From Cristatella mucedo (Eukaryota > Bryozoa > Phylactolaemata > Cristatellidae): a stretch of 64,000 bases of DNA. The notes under the pieces are model-generated. The model ran no database searches. It worked only from the letters and a program-made list of their open reading frames with translations, and was not told the origin of the DNA. The translations under genes and the position numbers were made by a program. Every line of letters starts with the position of its first letter. Within the stretch, counting starts at the first letter, position 1. Positions 11,401-26,517 of the stretch are shown piece after piece. The DNA lies in contig WPIO01000047.1 of NCBI GenBank assembly GCA_009760855.2, positions 1,461,001-1,525,000 of the forward strand, in the 5' to 3' direction.

Positions 11401-14400
11401 CTATTGGATTCCAGTCGTGGCTTCTGCTTGGCCACTGAATAACCTCAATTGGCAAGAAGATGTATTCTTGGGTTCGTAAAAAAAAACTCGTTATTCACCA
11501 TAGCAATGTACTTGGGATCGTTGTCATGCTGCTAGCAGAAATCGAGCCCCTGGAGATTGTAAGCAGATGGCAAGCCAACATTCTGCTAAATGTTTGAGTT
11601 AGACACTCTGATTCACAATTCCTTGAATCTTGTGCAGACGTCCAACACTGGAAGTTGAGAAGCAAGCCCATACTATTGCACTTCTATTTTTTTACTACCG
11701 AATTTCTTTGTCTTTTGCAGACAACCGGCAACGTACACTTCACTAATGTGCTGGCAAATGTGCATATTATCTTATTGCATCCTAAAAGAGATTATCTTTG
11801 GACGTATGAGTCCACAGCACTGTGCAGCTGTCCAGTGCTGGTATCGGCGAGCAAGATCTAGCCTTTTATGCTACACAGTCAACGATTGGTGACACTTAGC
11901 CACCCGTGCATTTAGTCCTTGTTCGTTAAGCTATCTACTCGGGTATTTTGGCTTACGGTCGTTCCGGTAGCTTGGCAGAGACTCATAACAGTGCATTTTA
12001 CTTGTGGCAAGCCTGTGCTTTCACGGTCATTCTTTTTATGAGTCGGTTCTCCCTACGAGAAAGCTATTTGAGGGCACTACGAGCAGGGCAGTGCCTCTGT
12101 GCCACCATAGTTCAGATGTTTAATAATAATAATACACTTAATAAAGTACCCTCAGAGAACTCAAATCTCTTTCTAGGTGCTTTACATTTGCTGCAAAGGA
12201 AACATGATCCAAGTTAGTGGTAGCATGCTCAATAAATAACAAGAATAACATGGTCAGGGGTGACATGCACAGGGTCAGCATGGAAGTGTGGTTAGTAAGA
12301 GACTGTGGTTAGTAGGAGACATGGCATGTTTCCTAAATGTGTTCCAAGCAGTGCACCCGGAAATATTCAGCTGCCTCGAAATTTTTTGGTTTGAATTGCC
12401 ATCTCTGTGATGCTATATCGAAACCGCTCGTGTAGCCTCAGAAAGCTTTGCGACGTACGGCATGTTCTGATCGCGTACCAAGCATCAGTACGACACCTGC
12501 TGGCCTGTGCAGGACAATGAGACATCCGAGTACCTTAGCTGTCACCATTAGCCAAGGCATCGTCGTGGACTAAGCAGGTCAAAATAGGTTCTTCTTGATA
12601 GCCTCCAAAAGGGGATGGGATGGTCGCATTACCACGACTGCCTGTCTGTTTACATGGGGGCCACTGACTCGGTTGTTGGTGAATGCAGATACTATCTAAG
12701 CCAAACGTAACTAACTGTGAACAAGGCTACTATTGTTTTGACAGATTTTAAAAATTTAATAATTCATGTTTCATAATAACTTACTCGAATATGAGCATTA
12801 GCAACAACCGAACACAGATCGATGGACCAGGCATAGAAACTTTTGGAGGGCAGTGCATGAAATAACTTGCGGAAAAAATCTTTTTAAATTCCTTTTTAAG
12901 TGGGAGCCTTGGGCATTTTTCAATGCCACTGACTCGTGAGGCCTCAATCACGCATTTACTTCTTTAAAACTGTTGATCAGATCTTCCTGAACTAGAGACT
13001 GGCCTCGAGCGATTCTGCGTGAGTTATTGTGTTCATCTGATTAACTTTTTGTGACTGCATGAGCTGTCCTCAGATATGCTTCTCAAAAAAGGATGGACTC
13101 ATCATATGCAGGCTATAACCATTTTACATATTCCAAGGTGCCTTCGTCTGACTGTTGCAAACAATTGTCCAGCCCCTTATGTCTACCCATCACTCGTCAA
13201 TCGTGCAGCTGTTAAATCTTTCACCACTTACACTATTTAGCTCTTGTTCCACTAATTCTGAGTCTGCCAGTTGACTAATGCCCTTGATCAAGTGAGATCT
13301 AGATTAGCCACTAATACTGATTTTTCCCACATGATGCCTTCTGACACTGCTAGCTAATTCATTTATCCGGTCCAACCTTTATACGACCGTCTCGTACAAC
13401 TTCCTGTGATGCTTATGACACTCTCAGAGATTTGCTCCTTTGATGATCTTGCTAGTTAAGACATCGGGAAATAGACAATTTAGCTTGTTTAATTGTAGCT
13501 TTAGCCTGCTGGTCATCTAATTGTTATGTACAACTAGAAAATTTGCCAAATACTGTAGACTGGAGGACTCGAACCTACGATTTGGGTCGTGAAGTCCAGT
13601 TTTGGAAATGGCAGCATTATTGCCACATTCGAATATGTAAAAAGGCTCTTTGTTTCTCCAGTTCATTGCGGTGAAAACTTGCTGCACAATAAAATGAGTT
13701 AACTACCTGCTCATTACTGCTGGAGAGGATGAGCCATAGTCGGCAGCAGGAGAGTAGATGTTGCGTAAATATTGTAGAAGCAAGTTCGTGCAGACCTAAA
13801 GCTTCTGTCGCCAACGCTCTTTAGGCAGAGTAATGGAACAGCTAATTTATTGTCCATACAGGCCCTGAGGGCACGAGGAGGCTGAAACTGGTGCTACAGT
13901 TCAGCTAGGTATGAAGGAGCCAAGCCGTGATGGCACACTAGGTAAGGCGGTTGCTTTCATGACCTCGGTCCCGAGGTTGTGGGTTCGATTCCTGCGGTGT
14001 GTGATTCTTTATCGCCACTGCAAGCGGTGGTGATAGCCGTAAAGGCTCTTCTGTCACTATACAAAAAGAGGCTGTTAAATCAGCTAGGATTTATTTATTT
14101 AGGCCGTGGCGGGCCTTGTGGGTCAGCTAAGAACTTTGCTCTGTATCCGTTGCTCAACCGGCAGCCATCCTAGCTCTTTTAGCAAAGGAGACACGTGGTC
14201 AAACCTCTGGGACTTGAAAACTAGCCTTACAGCCATAGTCATAGCCAGCTGCAATGGCCTAGTTGCTTTCTTTGGCAGCCCAGCCAAAAGGGAATTACAA
14301 TAATCAAGCCGAGACAGAACTAAGGAGCTAGTTAAATTATTGGCAAGCTATTGTGGAAGACAGCTCCTAATCTTAGATAGGGATCGTACGTAATGGCTAG

Positions 14401-17400
14401 CTGTAGAAGCAGTCTTCTGCATGAAGCCTTAAAAATTTAGGCAGCTGTCTAAAACAACACCTAAATTTCGAGCACATGGTTATGGTCGCACAACAGCATC
14501 ACCTATTAGAAGAGCAAAGCCTTTTAATCCAGCCACACGCTTAGGCAGTCCTATGAGCAGCAGTTTTGTTCTATCGTCGTTTAGTTTCAAGACATTTTCC
14601 GACGTCCTGGATCGAATGTTGGCAAGGCAAGCATTCAGTTTGTCAGTTGCTGCAGCAGATTCCGACAGTTTGAATGACAAATACAGCTGAGTATCGTCAA
14701 CAAGTGATATCCTATTCCATGAGCCTTAATCACTTTTCTCAGAGGTTGAGTATAAATGGAGAATAGCAAGGGACCGAGGACGGACCCTTGAGGGACTTCA
14801 CAGGTGTCCCGTCTCGTGTGTGAGACCTGACCCCCACACGACACGGATTTAACATGATCAGACAAGTATGATTTAAACCACACCAGTGCCTCGTGTCTGC
14901 CTAACGTGGTAAGATGTGGAATGCTCAGTGTCAACACATAAAATAAAGTTAGTGTCAGCATGCACAATGTCAGCACAAATAAGCACAAAACGAGGAACCA
15001 CTGAACTACGATGTAGTCAGAGCTCTGTGCTTGATCCGCTTCGTTTCATAATTTATACTCACCCTACGTTACTGATGTGATCGCCAAGCACAATTCAGGC
15101 TTTCACTCCTGTGCAGATGATAGTTGTACCTTTGCTTTGATTCCCCCCCCCCCAGCCATCCAGCACGTTGAATTATCTCAACCCCCTTGCTGCATGTGTT
15201 GCTGACATCCGTTCATGGATGGCAGCAATCAAATTGAATGACGATACAATTAAAGTGTTGGTTATGGGAAAACTAAGTGAGACTCGGTAGAAACCAAGTG
15301 AAATTGGGAAAGTGGTCAAAATGGACTCCGCCAGGATGTCTCTAATTGTATCTCAATGAAATATAGGTGTGTTGTTTCAAAGGAACCTTTCACTAGACGA
15401 CCACATCAGCTCAACAGTAAAGCCTGCTTCTTTCAGCTATGTAACATTGCTAAAATTTGGGCTTGCTTAGATAAAAATTCTACATTCAAATTGGTCCATG
15501 CATTTGTGACATCCCTACTCGACTTGTGTAACTCCCTGCTTCCTGGTCTACTGGCCTGTGCAATCAGGTGCTTACCTTGCTTACTTACATGCTGGCTATT
15601 CCGATTTTTAGTAGTAAGCTTTTTAATTTCTGAGTCACACTTAGTTTGCTCGTAACTGGTAAGTTGGTTTTATCGACATTCACTTGAGAAGGTTTGCTGC
15701 CATCCAAGTGCAGATGTCAGCAATACATGCAGCCGTAGAGTTGAGAGAATTCGATGTACTACTGGGCTTGGAGAAATCAAAGCATACAGCTGCGTGTTAT
15801 GTGCCTAGAGGTGAAGCTTAGATCCTTTTCCACTGCAGCCGCTAGTAGATAACGAATACAAACCGAAATTATTTTCCTGAACTGCAGTGTCTGCCACTGC
15901 GCACCTCCTTGGACCAGCCACCGCCGGCAGCATCAGTCTTCGTATATTCACAGGTCATACCGGGACAATAATTTAGCCTTTCCATTCTTTCACTTGTTCA
16001 CAATTTCTGCCTGTGCTTTGGTCTAGGCTGTGGGCTACTTGCCTCACTGTATGTCCTCTTGTGTGTGCATTTGGCGATTAGCTTTTTTCTTTGTTACTTT
16101 CTTTGGCTAGCGAATCCACATCACTCAGCTCATGCCTTGAGTGTTATACAAAAAAAATTCCGCGGTATCAATTAATGCTTGTCTAGAACGCTTAGCACAC
16201 ATCCTCCGACGAGAGTATAAGGGTATGCATTTTCACCAGCAGCTACCCACAGCACAAAAGCTGAGTGGTCATCCTTACCTCTCTCGAAAGGGCTGCATTG
16301 TTTCTTGCATTTTGTGCTATGTTGCATGCAGTATGCTGTTTGTTTATTTATTTTTACATTCACTTGACTACTGCTGTAGCTAAGAACTTTCATTTATTTT
16401 TTTATTCCCGAATTTTTTAACGTTTTTGACAAAGAACTCTTGCTAGTGCGTGGCTTTCTAGTCTTTAGCTTTGTTCACTGGTTATGTCATCTAGCAGATG
16501 TAATGCTTTGTTTGTGTAGTCCGACAGATTTTGGCAAGCATGGAGAAGTTACTATGCTTTGGTACTGTCTTGCAGTGCCATCTTTCTACCTATAAGATCT
16601 ACTCTACCTATCAGATCTACTCCCCCCACCAGGCCAAGCATCGTACCAGCCGCCTTCCGGAAACTAACTTTACCTATACCTTGTACAAACCTCAAATCAT
16701 TTGGAGACCGTGCCTTTAGTTCGTATTCTTTCAAAGTCTGGAACTCACTCCCCCGACTTGTGTCACGACATCCCCTGACTTGACCACATTTAAAAAAAAA
16801 TTAAAAACGCACCTATTTACGACAGCATTTAGTGGGTCCCTGTGATTCATCCTTTATGTGTTTATGCATGCTGACACTGTGGCATTCTGCCACTAACCAC
16901 ACTTGCATGCTGACCGTGTGCATGTCACCCCTAACCATGTCATTCATGTTGTTTATCAAGCATGATATTTCTGCTCACCATTCGATCATGCTTCCTTTGC
17001 AGCAAATGTAAAGCACCTAGAAAGAGATTGAGTTCTCTGAGGGTGCTTTATCAAGTGTATTATTATTATTATCTTGGAAGACTATATGCCAGGCATGGGA
17101 CAGACTTGCTTGTGTCTTTCCTGTCTCTATGCATTTGCTGCCTCTGCATCTGAAAGATGATTATTTACGCTAAGCACCTGCAGACGGAACTTAAATATTA
17201 ATGTGTCAAGTGATAGAAATTGCTTGTTTTTTACTTTTAGGGTGATGTCATACTTTGCATTGATGATGTACGAGAAGAGGCTCTGGTGAGATATGTGATT
17301 ATTTACTTTCAATTGTACGAAGGTTGTATCTGATCTGCTCTGTATACAGGCTGTTATGGCTGTCTCTCTCCTGTTCTTTTTTTGCTGCTTTGTGGCTTCT

Positions 17401-20400
17401 GAGAAATGCAGTATGCTGGCTTTAGCAGGTAAATGCTGAAGGCCGTGTGAATTTGTGCAGATTTTGCAATATGTACCGGACGTTGCCTTAAAGGGCCAGC
17501 TGCACATCGACTGTGCAATGTTTAAAATTATATCTTTAGGGCCTGTGTGCCACCAGTGTGCATCCTTGTCGCTGATAAACGTATACAGCACACACAGTAC
17601 ATAAAGAAACAGGCTAATTTGGAGACAAATCGGCGGTGTTTGCACTGACTGCCCCAAACATAATTCCACATGCCCATATCTATATGAGCATTTGGACTGG
17701 TGAAACGGCCACCGTGAACTGCCGGCTTGCCATCGTTTTGAGAAAATATATGCATAGTGTGCCACAAGTTTAGCTTCACCCAAAAATTGGTTATTTCCGG
17801 CAGACATTCTCAAAACTGAAGGTTACTTTACCTGTCAAGCGTGCAAGTGGATTTTGAAGACAGCAGTTGTAACTAAACCCAAAGTGAATTGGCAGTCAGT
17901 GACCTCAGTACAGTAAATACAGAATGTGATAGCTATATTCCCTAAAAAGAAGAAAATGCCTTCAGTCCCGGTTTTGACGTATATATGCTTCAATATTCTG
18001 GATCGTGATCGTCATATATTGGCACCTAGGTGTGCGGAAAGCAAGTCACGAATAGTACTCAGAGGTGGCTGGTTTTTTGAGGCTGATATCGTTCTCCGTC
18101 TGTCGGAAGCAGTAAGCCTAGTCTGGTTTCTGGTGCTAATCATCTGAAGATGGCTCTGTTGTGGGTGCCTTAAAGATTGCAATAATCACTTATAAATTTC
18201 AGTTTTTTATGCTTGCACATATCTGGTCTGGCGGTGAGGGTTTATCTACCCAGAGTATCTAGCGTTTGCCTGTGTTGTAAGCACGGATGCTTACTTGTTT
18301 TGAAATAGCACAGCGGGGGTCGTGTGGACCACTAAAGCGATAATTTAGGATGGATTGTACTAAGAGATGAATGCCTCGCAGGGTTATCTGGGCAGCACTA
18401 CAACTGCCTGGGAAATTTCCGGCAAGTATCCCGAAGTACCAAGTGCCGGGGTATTTTTTTCGAACTCCAGGTCAAGTGTAATAACAGTACTCTCAATTGC
18501 TCAGCTTACTTAGCAAGTTTCAGCAAACCATGCTAGGGAAGTTTCTTTGGGGCATTCTCGTTCTGCATCTTTATGTGAGTCCCTACTCATACCCAGCTTA
18601 TTCATTGTGTACTTGAAGACTCTTTTTAGCAAACAAACTAAAGCACATTTTCATTTCATGTGCATATTCTTTCCCACTTCTTTGCATATGAGATATGTAT
18701 GATAGCTTACAAGTAATTATTCCCGTGCGTCTTTGCCGATCGCTGCATCGTATAAATTGCAGCCAAGTCTTAATTCAGTGGCTAAGGTCGAGCTGCTTGC
18801 AAAATGTTCTGTAAGCTGCGGTCTTGGCGGTTGTTACGCATAGTATCAGTACTTTTTGACGGTGATTCTACTTTTCTGCATGCTGAAAGCTCACTCACTG
18901 CGTAGTTTTCTCCAAGCAGGGCTGACCCGAAATAACACAACTTACGCAGCTAGGTGAAGAAGCTAAGAAGTGAAAAGTGAACATGAGTATGCCCACCTGC
19001 CTGTTTACAAATGATTATTAAAAAATCTTCCTTTCTAAGTCGATTTTCCAATTCATGCAGCATCCACGATACCTCCGTGTCTTGAGCATGCTAATCGTTA
19101 GGAAACTAGGGATACTTCTTTCGATAGTTGGATAAGTTCATCCTCGACGTCTGATCTTCATCGAGGGCTATGCGTTACTTGTTTCCCACTCACTTTTGTG
19201 CCGATATATTGTAATCACGAAGGCAGAATATTGCCTGCCTCCTTGATGATGTCTGAATCCGGGCTACATGCCATCTCTGTTTCAGCAAAATAGATGTCAT
19301 AAACTGCATTGTCACTTGTAGTTCTAGTTTGAGCTATCATCCTCTATTAGTATCTGTACGCTTAATGAGCACCTAAAGTTCGGTGAACAAAATCCGATTT
19401 AAATAAATTGTTATTTTTCGGGGATTATAAATCTTGTGGCTGCTAGTATATCTTTTCAGATGTCATGAGCATGTGCACTTACTGAATAGGGAAAGGAATT
19501 CTCCATAAGGATACTGCTCCTTTATGAGTTTTGTGCTCTACGTCATTGTCGAGTATCTAATGGGCTTCAGCATGTTCGACTGGCAGTGGCTGGCATTCGC
19601 ATTTAAATGGCAGGAAGCGTTCTCTTAAATGGTGATAAAATCGGCTTAGTAGCTATTGGAAAGCCTAGAAATTAGAAAGCTTCGCCCTCAAAATGAGCTC
19701 AGCCAGCATATCTTCTGTATGCATATCTCCTGTAGCTTCATGCAATCTGGACTTCCCTATTCCAATGTCATGTATTGATGACATCCGCACATGGATGGCA
19801 GCAAATTTTCTAAAACTAAACGATAATAAAACTAACTTACTAGTTATGGGCAAACCCAGTGTGATTCAGAAATGGGAAAGGCTGCCGCTCAAAATTGGCT
19901 CTGCCAGCATATCTTCTGTTGAATCCGCTCAAACTCTACGTGCAATCCGGGTTTATTGTTCGATCTGTCACTGCCATTCGGTAGCAGCTCGTGGGACGGC
20001 CAGCATTCGACCTTGACTTGCTAAGAGTGCCCGCATCTGAGGAGGGCTTGGGAGCTGTGCCAATCACTGGGCTGAGCAAGACCTTTGCTGGAGGGATAGA
20101 GATGAGCTTGGTGTGGCCTGAGGCCTGAATAGGCTTGGGTCGTCAGGTGCTGCCAGTGAAGTCGAACCGACCAGAATTTTCCAACCCCCCCCCCCCCTGT
20201 GCACCTGATGGTAGTGTACCAGATGCTTAAGCACTTTGCTTTGACACCCCCTTTTTATGAGGCCATAGCCTGTAGCACTAGCTGTCTAACATCCCACGAC
20301 ACCCTTCGGTGATACAGCTGAGTCTTGCCTGTGTGCATACCCAGCTGCTGGCTTTGCTTTTGCTGCACCTGATATGGCTGACCTGTCTTTGATCCCGTGA

Positions 20401-23400
20401 TTTTGAAGAGGGATTATTTAACAGAATCCTCAATCGACTGCCTGAGGTGTGTTCAGGGAGAGTTGGTGCAGCTGCCTTGGCATGGTGATGGCAGCTTGTG
20501 ATTGAGACATGTTTCTCTCGATTGCCATCCGAGCTGCTCCTTCAGCGCTGAGTGCACCTGCTGGTTGGGTGGGTCTTCTGAGCAGGCCTCCAGAATTACT
20601 CCCTCTTGATAGGTTCCCTGAAATGAATTATAGCCCGTCTGGATTTCGAACTTGAAGCTGTCAAAACCACATGCCAGTCTTATGTGGGTGTGTCTAAAAG
20701 AAAAACTAAGGGCCCCTGTGGAGAAACACGTTGAAGTCGTGGGCTGAAGGCAACCCTTTGGGAGCCACTTCCGATCCATCCAAAGATAACTGCTAGACGT
20801 CATTTTGATGACCTGAAGCTTTGTGTACCGTCCTCTTTAGGCTCGTCTGGAGAGTTTCCTTTTTGGCTACCACCTCCTTAAAATAAGATTGGCCTGTTTG
20901 AAAAAATTATATCTACCTGTAGACTAGCCCTGAGGGTAGGAGCAGAGGGTACAGTCCTGCTTGCCCTTATAGCCCCATCAAAGAAGGAGTCTCCATCTGG
21001 AGAATCAACTCAAGGCTGCGCTCTTTAGGTGCGCCTACTCGGCAACATTCTAAAACAGCCCTCTTCCATCCGTGAGGCCTGGTAGACGTCAAGAAGGGGC
21101 TAAACCGAGGTATTGCCGGCTGTGCATCGTGGCTCGTGGCTTATGACAGGGTCTGAAGTCGAGTCAATTAACTCTTTTGTTTTAATGCTTGCCTACCATC
21201 GAAAAGAGGGTTATGTCAGAAGCTGCTTGCTGATATATATATAAAAGATAGTATCTCTAGAATGTGTGTCTCCAAGATAATGACCATGCCACATGATTTT
21301 ACCTTGAAACAAAACATAGATACTCTAGACAACTGCAATTGGTAATTTACGTCAGGCCAGACAGCTCGTGTAGAGTATCCGGTTGCATGCATTCACCATC
21401 CACGGCCAACTCAGAAGTGTGGTTGTTCAGTTATAGTAAGTATTTGTAAGTTACTTAGAGAAAATAAATAAAGAGTAAATGTGACATATTGGATGTAATT
21501 TGCTCTAAGCTGGTCAATCTATGGGAGAGGGGAGTTTCTACCTCAGCTCGACATCAGCTGCTTTCCTAGAAGATCTAAAACTTCGTATACTCAGCAGTCT
21601 AATGCGACTTTCACGGTTTGTGCTACTTTTGCAGGGTGTACGTCCTGACTATGTGGTCGACTGTCTTCCAAGCGGATCTGCTCTATTCTCACTGCTCGGA
21701 ACATACAGGTGGGAGCTACAGCATAGCATAGAGCAAAACTGGCAATCACGAGTTGGTCTTCAATGGATTTGCAAGGACTTAATTGGAGAGGGAGTTAAAT
21801 CTTTAAGCTGCATACAACCTCACCAGCAAAGCTTTTTATGCTTGGGATCTGTTTCCTGACGTTAAGGAACCTGCCTCTTAACTGTTATGCTTCAGTGCTT
21901 ACCCTTATGTGCAGCTGAGACACCAGCAGAGCTGCTGTAAAATGTGTTTGCTCGGCCATTGTTGACCCATAGTAAATCTTTGCTGTCTTAATGTGTCGAT
22001 GTTAGACATCATTGGTATTCTGCTGTGAAAGTGATAGCAATAATTAAGCTACGAGAAAGCTAAATTTTTAAGCAGGTGCTTCGCAACTCACCGAAGGAGG
22101 AGCAGTAACCAAGGGTTGATGACGTGCAAAATAATATGCTAAGACAAGCATGCAAAAGCATACGAGTCTAATGCTTAGACCAGCATGCAAAAAGTCTGCC
22201 AGGAAATTTTCCAGCCATGTCTTTGTCCGTGGAGTTGCAATACACACTGCAATTGAGCTACTGTGTCGGTTATGGGTGTGGCCATCCTGTGATCCTCTGC
22301 ATTATCTCGCTCAAAAAAAGTGGGCAGATTGTGATAATGCTCGTGCAAGTGTTTTCCATCAAAAACTGAAGCAAGAGCAATTTTGATGACAATATCGAAA
22401 CCTGGACAGACTCGTGAACATGATAATAAATATATGGTCGTGTGGTCATAAATATGGTCAATGTGTGCAGGCCGTTGTGAAATTGAGGGTACTGCCAAAG
22501 CAAATGTGAAATTGTGGGTACTGCCACCGGTTGCCTGGGTATGTCATGACCACAAAAACCAGTCTCCATAGTGGTATAGCATACTGAAGCATCCCTTTGC
22601 AATAGCGTCCCACTTAAGTACGCACCCATTTAAGTACACATATTTCCCCCTTAAATTCTTGGTTCAAGATTTATTAGTTAAACATGTCATGAATAGCCAT
22701 TTGGTGCAGTTTTGAAGTTTCTTGCATTTGGCTTTAAGGGAGACCGCCCGGATCTTGCTCCGAAATGATTCAAACGATTTCTTAAGATCGTTGAATGTAT
22801 CGTCAGCTTCGATTTGAACTTCAGAGTAGAACAGCTGATCCTCGATGTCGAGAACCTGCTTATAAAAGGATTTGAACCCCTGAAATACAACTTTACTTTC
22901 TAAACCGGCATTGAGATCTTGAAGATTAATGTTGTCATTATCATCATCCATCATACTTTCAACATTCTTCATCGACTCCAAAAGCTTGTCAATCTTCCAA
23001 TACCGAAGCAACATATTCTTCGTTGTTCTCGTCATCAACGTGAACGAAGTATTCCAGTTCTGATGAAGCGATAGATAAATTCAATGTTTCGAAAGCCTTT
23101 GAAGCTCGGTGTCCAAATCTTCAACATTGCTATCAGCCTCCAGTTCTGGTTTTAGAGTCATTAGTTCGGCCTTGACGAAAGCATGTTTGATCGAGCTTGG
23201 CAAAGCAGAATCCTAGGCTTCTTTCACATAACTTGCAGCATCGAACAGGTGCGCTTGGTTCCCGTAAAAGACCCCTGCAGCAGCTCGTCTCAATCTTCGC
23301 CCCTGATCTTTCTTTTGACTTTTCGTCTCTTCGTCAAGTTCTTAAAAGTAAGGAACATCCTGGAGATACAAATATTTGTATCGTGTTTTTCAGAGCTGCG

Positions 23401-26400
23401 ATTATTCCCATGTGATAAGGCTGTTTCCAGCTTGTACAATTCTGGGGAAAGAAAACAATTCGAATATAGTCGCATTCGAATGCTTCAAAATGTCACGAAG
23501 TTGTCCATCATCAATAGAACGCGACGTCCCGTTCGTTTTTTTACTTTTGAAAAAACACCTCATTGAACCGCTTCCAACAGGTTCCTACATTCATCCAAGC
23601 TTTCGCTTGATTGAAATAAGGAGCTGGTCAATGTCGGTCCTTAATGCAAGCTGGTTCTTTGGGTTTTCAGATCAAAGCGAAAGGAATTTTGTCAGTTCCG
23701 GTTTCGTTGGCGCAAGCAATCAGAGAAACTCGATGGTTTCCCTTCTTTTCGCCTCTAATAGTTTAAATATCCCCGTCTGGCATAGGAAGATATATCTTGG
23801 AAGCAATCGAAAAAAACAAACCGGTCTCGTCCATGTTGTAGACATTTTCAGGGTCCTTTTTCGCGATAATCGCGTAAAGGTTTTCTAAAGCAGCTAACAA
23901 TTCCGGATGGTTCTTGTTGGCTTACAATCCACGCCGAACTCTCAATTGACTGAGCCATTGCCAAGATGTTTTAAAATCTTATTCCGAAATTGAGAGGCTG
24001 GAAGCAATGCTTTTCGCTTTGGCTATGGTGAGAGATAGTGGTACATGAAGGCTGGCACGACGCATGCAGTCAATCCAGACAAAAAGCATGTCCTCAAGCT
24101 CCCTAAATCGTCCAACTGACGCTCGAAACGTCCAACTGACTCTTCTCTTTAGCCCCTTCAGTCATCAGTATTATTATTATCAGGGCAGATCGTTCTTGGA
24201 TCGCTTTACGATTCTCCAAAATCTTTCGGATGGCGCCTTCACTAACGTCGTACTCCTGCGCTGTGGCCCTCTTACTGGGAGCAGACGCTTCGCTTAGCTT
24301 CGAGATGATTTCGCAGTGTTGAGACTCATTGAGGCACTTGCCGTTTGATTTCTTTGGCATCGTAGCAAAATCAAAGCTGTATGGAACAGGAGAGCTTTAA
24401 GGAACGAGGCAGGTAAATCAAAGGACAAACAGAAAGCAGAAACAGCAAAACACAAGCAAGTCAATAACAAACAACACACAGACGTTGAATGAATCCGTCA
24501 GATCGCACGTCGAGCATCACAATACACACCGAGCTGCCTGGTACAGGCACACGCTCCGGAAAGTGCGCGACATACCAGAAAGTATGCACCTACGGGCTAA
24601 GTGCGCACAAAATTTGCAGGTTCAAGTTGCGTACTTAAACGGAAGACTACTGTATTGAGGCAGCCAAAGTCCTATAGTCGCTTCCGGCTTCTGTCAATGC
24701 CTACATAGATTTTACATCATTTAAGTCTCAGCTGACGACGCATTGGTTTCTCTCTGCTTTTCGAGCACCCCTGTAATCTTGTCTTCGTTGTGCGTGCGTG
24801 CTGTGCACGCTTCCCTACCAATGATTCAATGCATGTCCAGGGGTCCTACCAACCTGTTGCCCTGAGTGTCTTTTCGTGTGCTTTTGTATGCTGGTTCTAA
24901 GCGTAACACTTGTGCACTTTATTGATCCGCGTTAAATTTGAAATGTGAGTTCAGCTCTGCACTAGTTTATGTCTGATATCGGTTGGATAAGTACTGCTGT
25001 ACATGTCTTCAAACATTTTTGAACTACATTATCTGCAATCGGATACTCTACTTTCATTGTAGCCTGACTGATCTGGTGCATTATCCATTGTTCTAAGTTG
25101 GGTCCCATCCTTCAGATTGCACCGTGCAGTTAACTCACCCATACCAAGCTCCTTTTTACTTTTCTCTTACTAATTTCCTGCTGACTGAGGGTCTTGCATT
25201 GACCCTTTATGCAGCTTGAAAGATGGGCACAACTCACCACAGCTAGACATCGCTAGCACACGTTTTTTGAAAGTAGAGACCGATAGTTAATCGGGAAAAT
25301 ACCCCCAAAAGAAATTCGCAGAGACCTTTCGATAGCAGCACCATTAAACGTAAACGTGGTAAACACATAATTGCATGACTATATTTGTATAGTTTTACCG
25401 ATATCGTGCTACTTCACTCGTAGGAGCAAGTGGCATTAGTTTACCTCTGGGGTCGGAGTTTCCAGGAGTAGGTTAGCTAAACCTAATATGTTGTTTGCTT
25501 AAGCTAGCTGCGTGTGGATACGACTGCATGTTTTTGGTCCAATAGGGTAATATGAATTTTCTGTTTTGATACTAATGCAGCTATTCAGATTCTCTGATGA
25601 TGAAGGCGTTATGTGCTTATGGTATTGCTTCCGGCCAGTTACTTTTCCATTCACTGCAGCTGTATGCAAGACCAGTGGGTGGGGGCTATAATGAAAATTC
25701 TAAGTCGGCCTATTCTTACAAAAGCAACTTTCTGTATGCAATGCTAAAATGTTTGCCGATTTAAAGTGATTTTGTCATTCTCACTCGGTGTAATAAACAA
25801 AATTGCCCTGGGGTTTTTGGCTCTCATTGCCTGTATACCGACTTGGGTAATGAATCTATCGTGTCGATATACTGTGTGTAGGCAAGTGGCTTCATCCAGT
25901 CATTATTGGATTCTTTGGAGTGACAGGGATGACCCAGAATCACCCGACTTTGTGAAGCTAATCAATCGAAAAATATCTACCAAAAGACCGGGTAGTCAAA
26001 CAATTGAATTCTAATGGCCATTAATCTATTACTTATAATAATAATATATTACATGACTATTACAATACCGTTTTATAAATGAGATTGCGCTAGCCGGTCA
26101 CTCCCGTGCACTTACTTATAATAATTATTATACAATATTTATATGGCACCCTTAGAGAACCAGATGCCTCTCTAGGCACTTTATTTTAGCATGTCCATTG
26201 ATTAGTGATAACAAGCGTTCAGAAAGCATATGCGTGCACAGGATGATGCACGCACAGCTAAGCAATATCAGTCAGAAGAGTAAGTAGGGGCAGTTGGAAT
26301 GGGGTCAAGAAGGCCATTAAGTCTTCTTGGACTGGGAGCTGAATTTCAGGATGTCACTCGTGGCAGGCTTGAATGCAGACATTGAGGTGCTCCAATGTAT

Positions 26401-26426
26401 TGAGGGAGAGGACATGTGGGAATGTT

Positions 26427-26517
<91 letters not shown>

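Noticed and set aside
13931-13992. Functional tRNA gene
   Set aside because: A and B boxes are present but there is no pairing acceptor stem, and the same head plus body recurs elsewhere, so it is a SINE.
17127-17813. 228-codon antisense open frame over WDR89 exon h
   Set aside because: No recognisable domain, uneven composition and overlap with a supported exon on the other strand. The start lies in plain intron sequence. Treated as chance.
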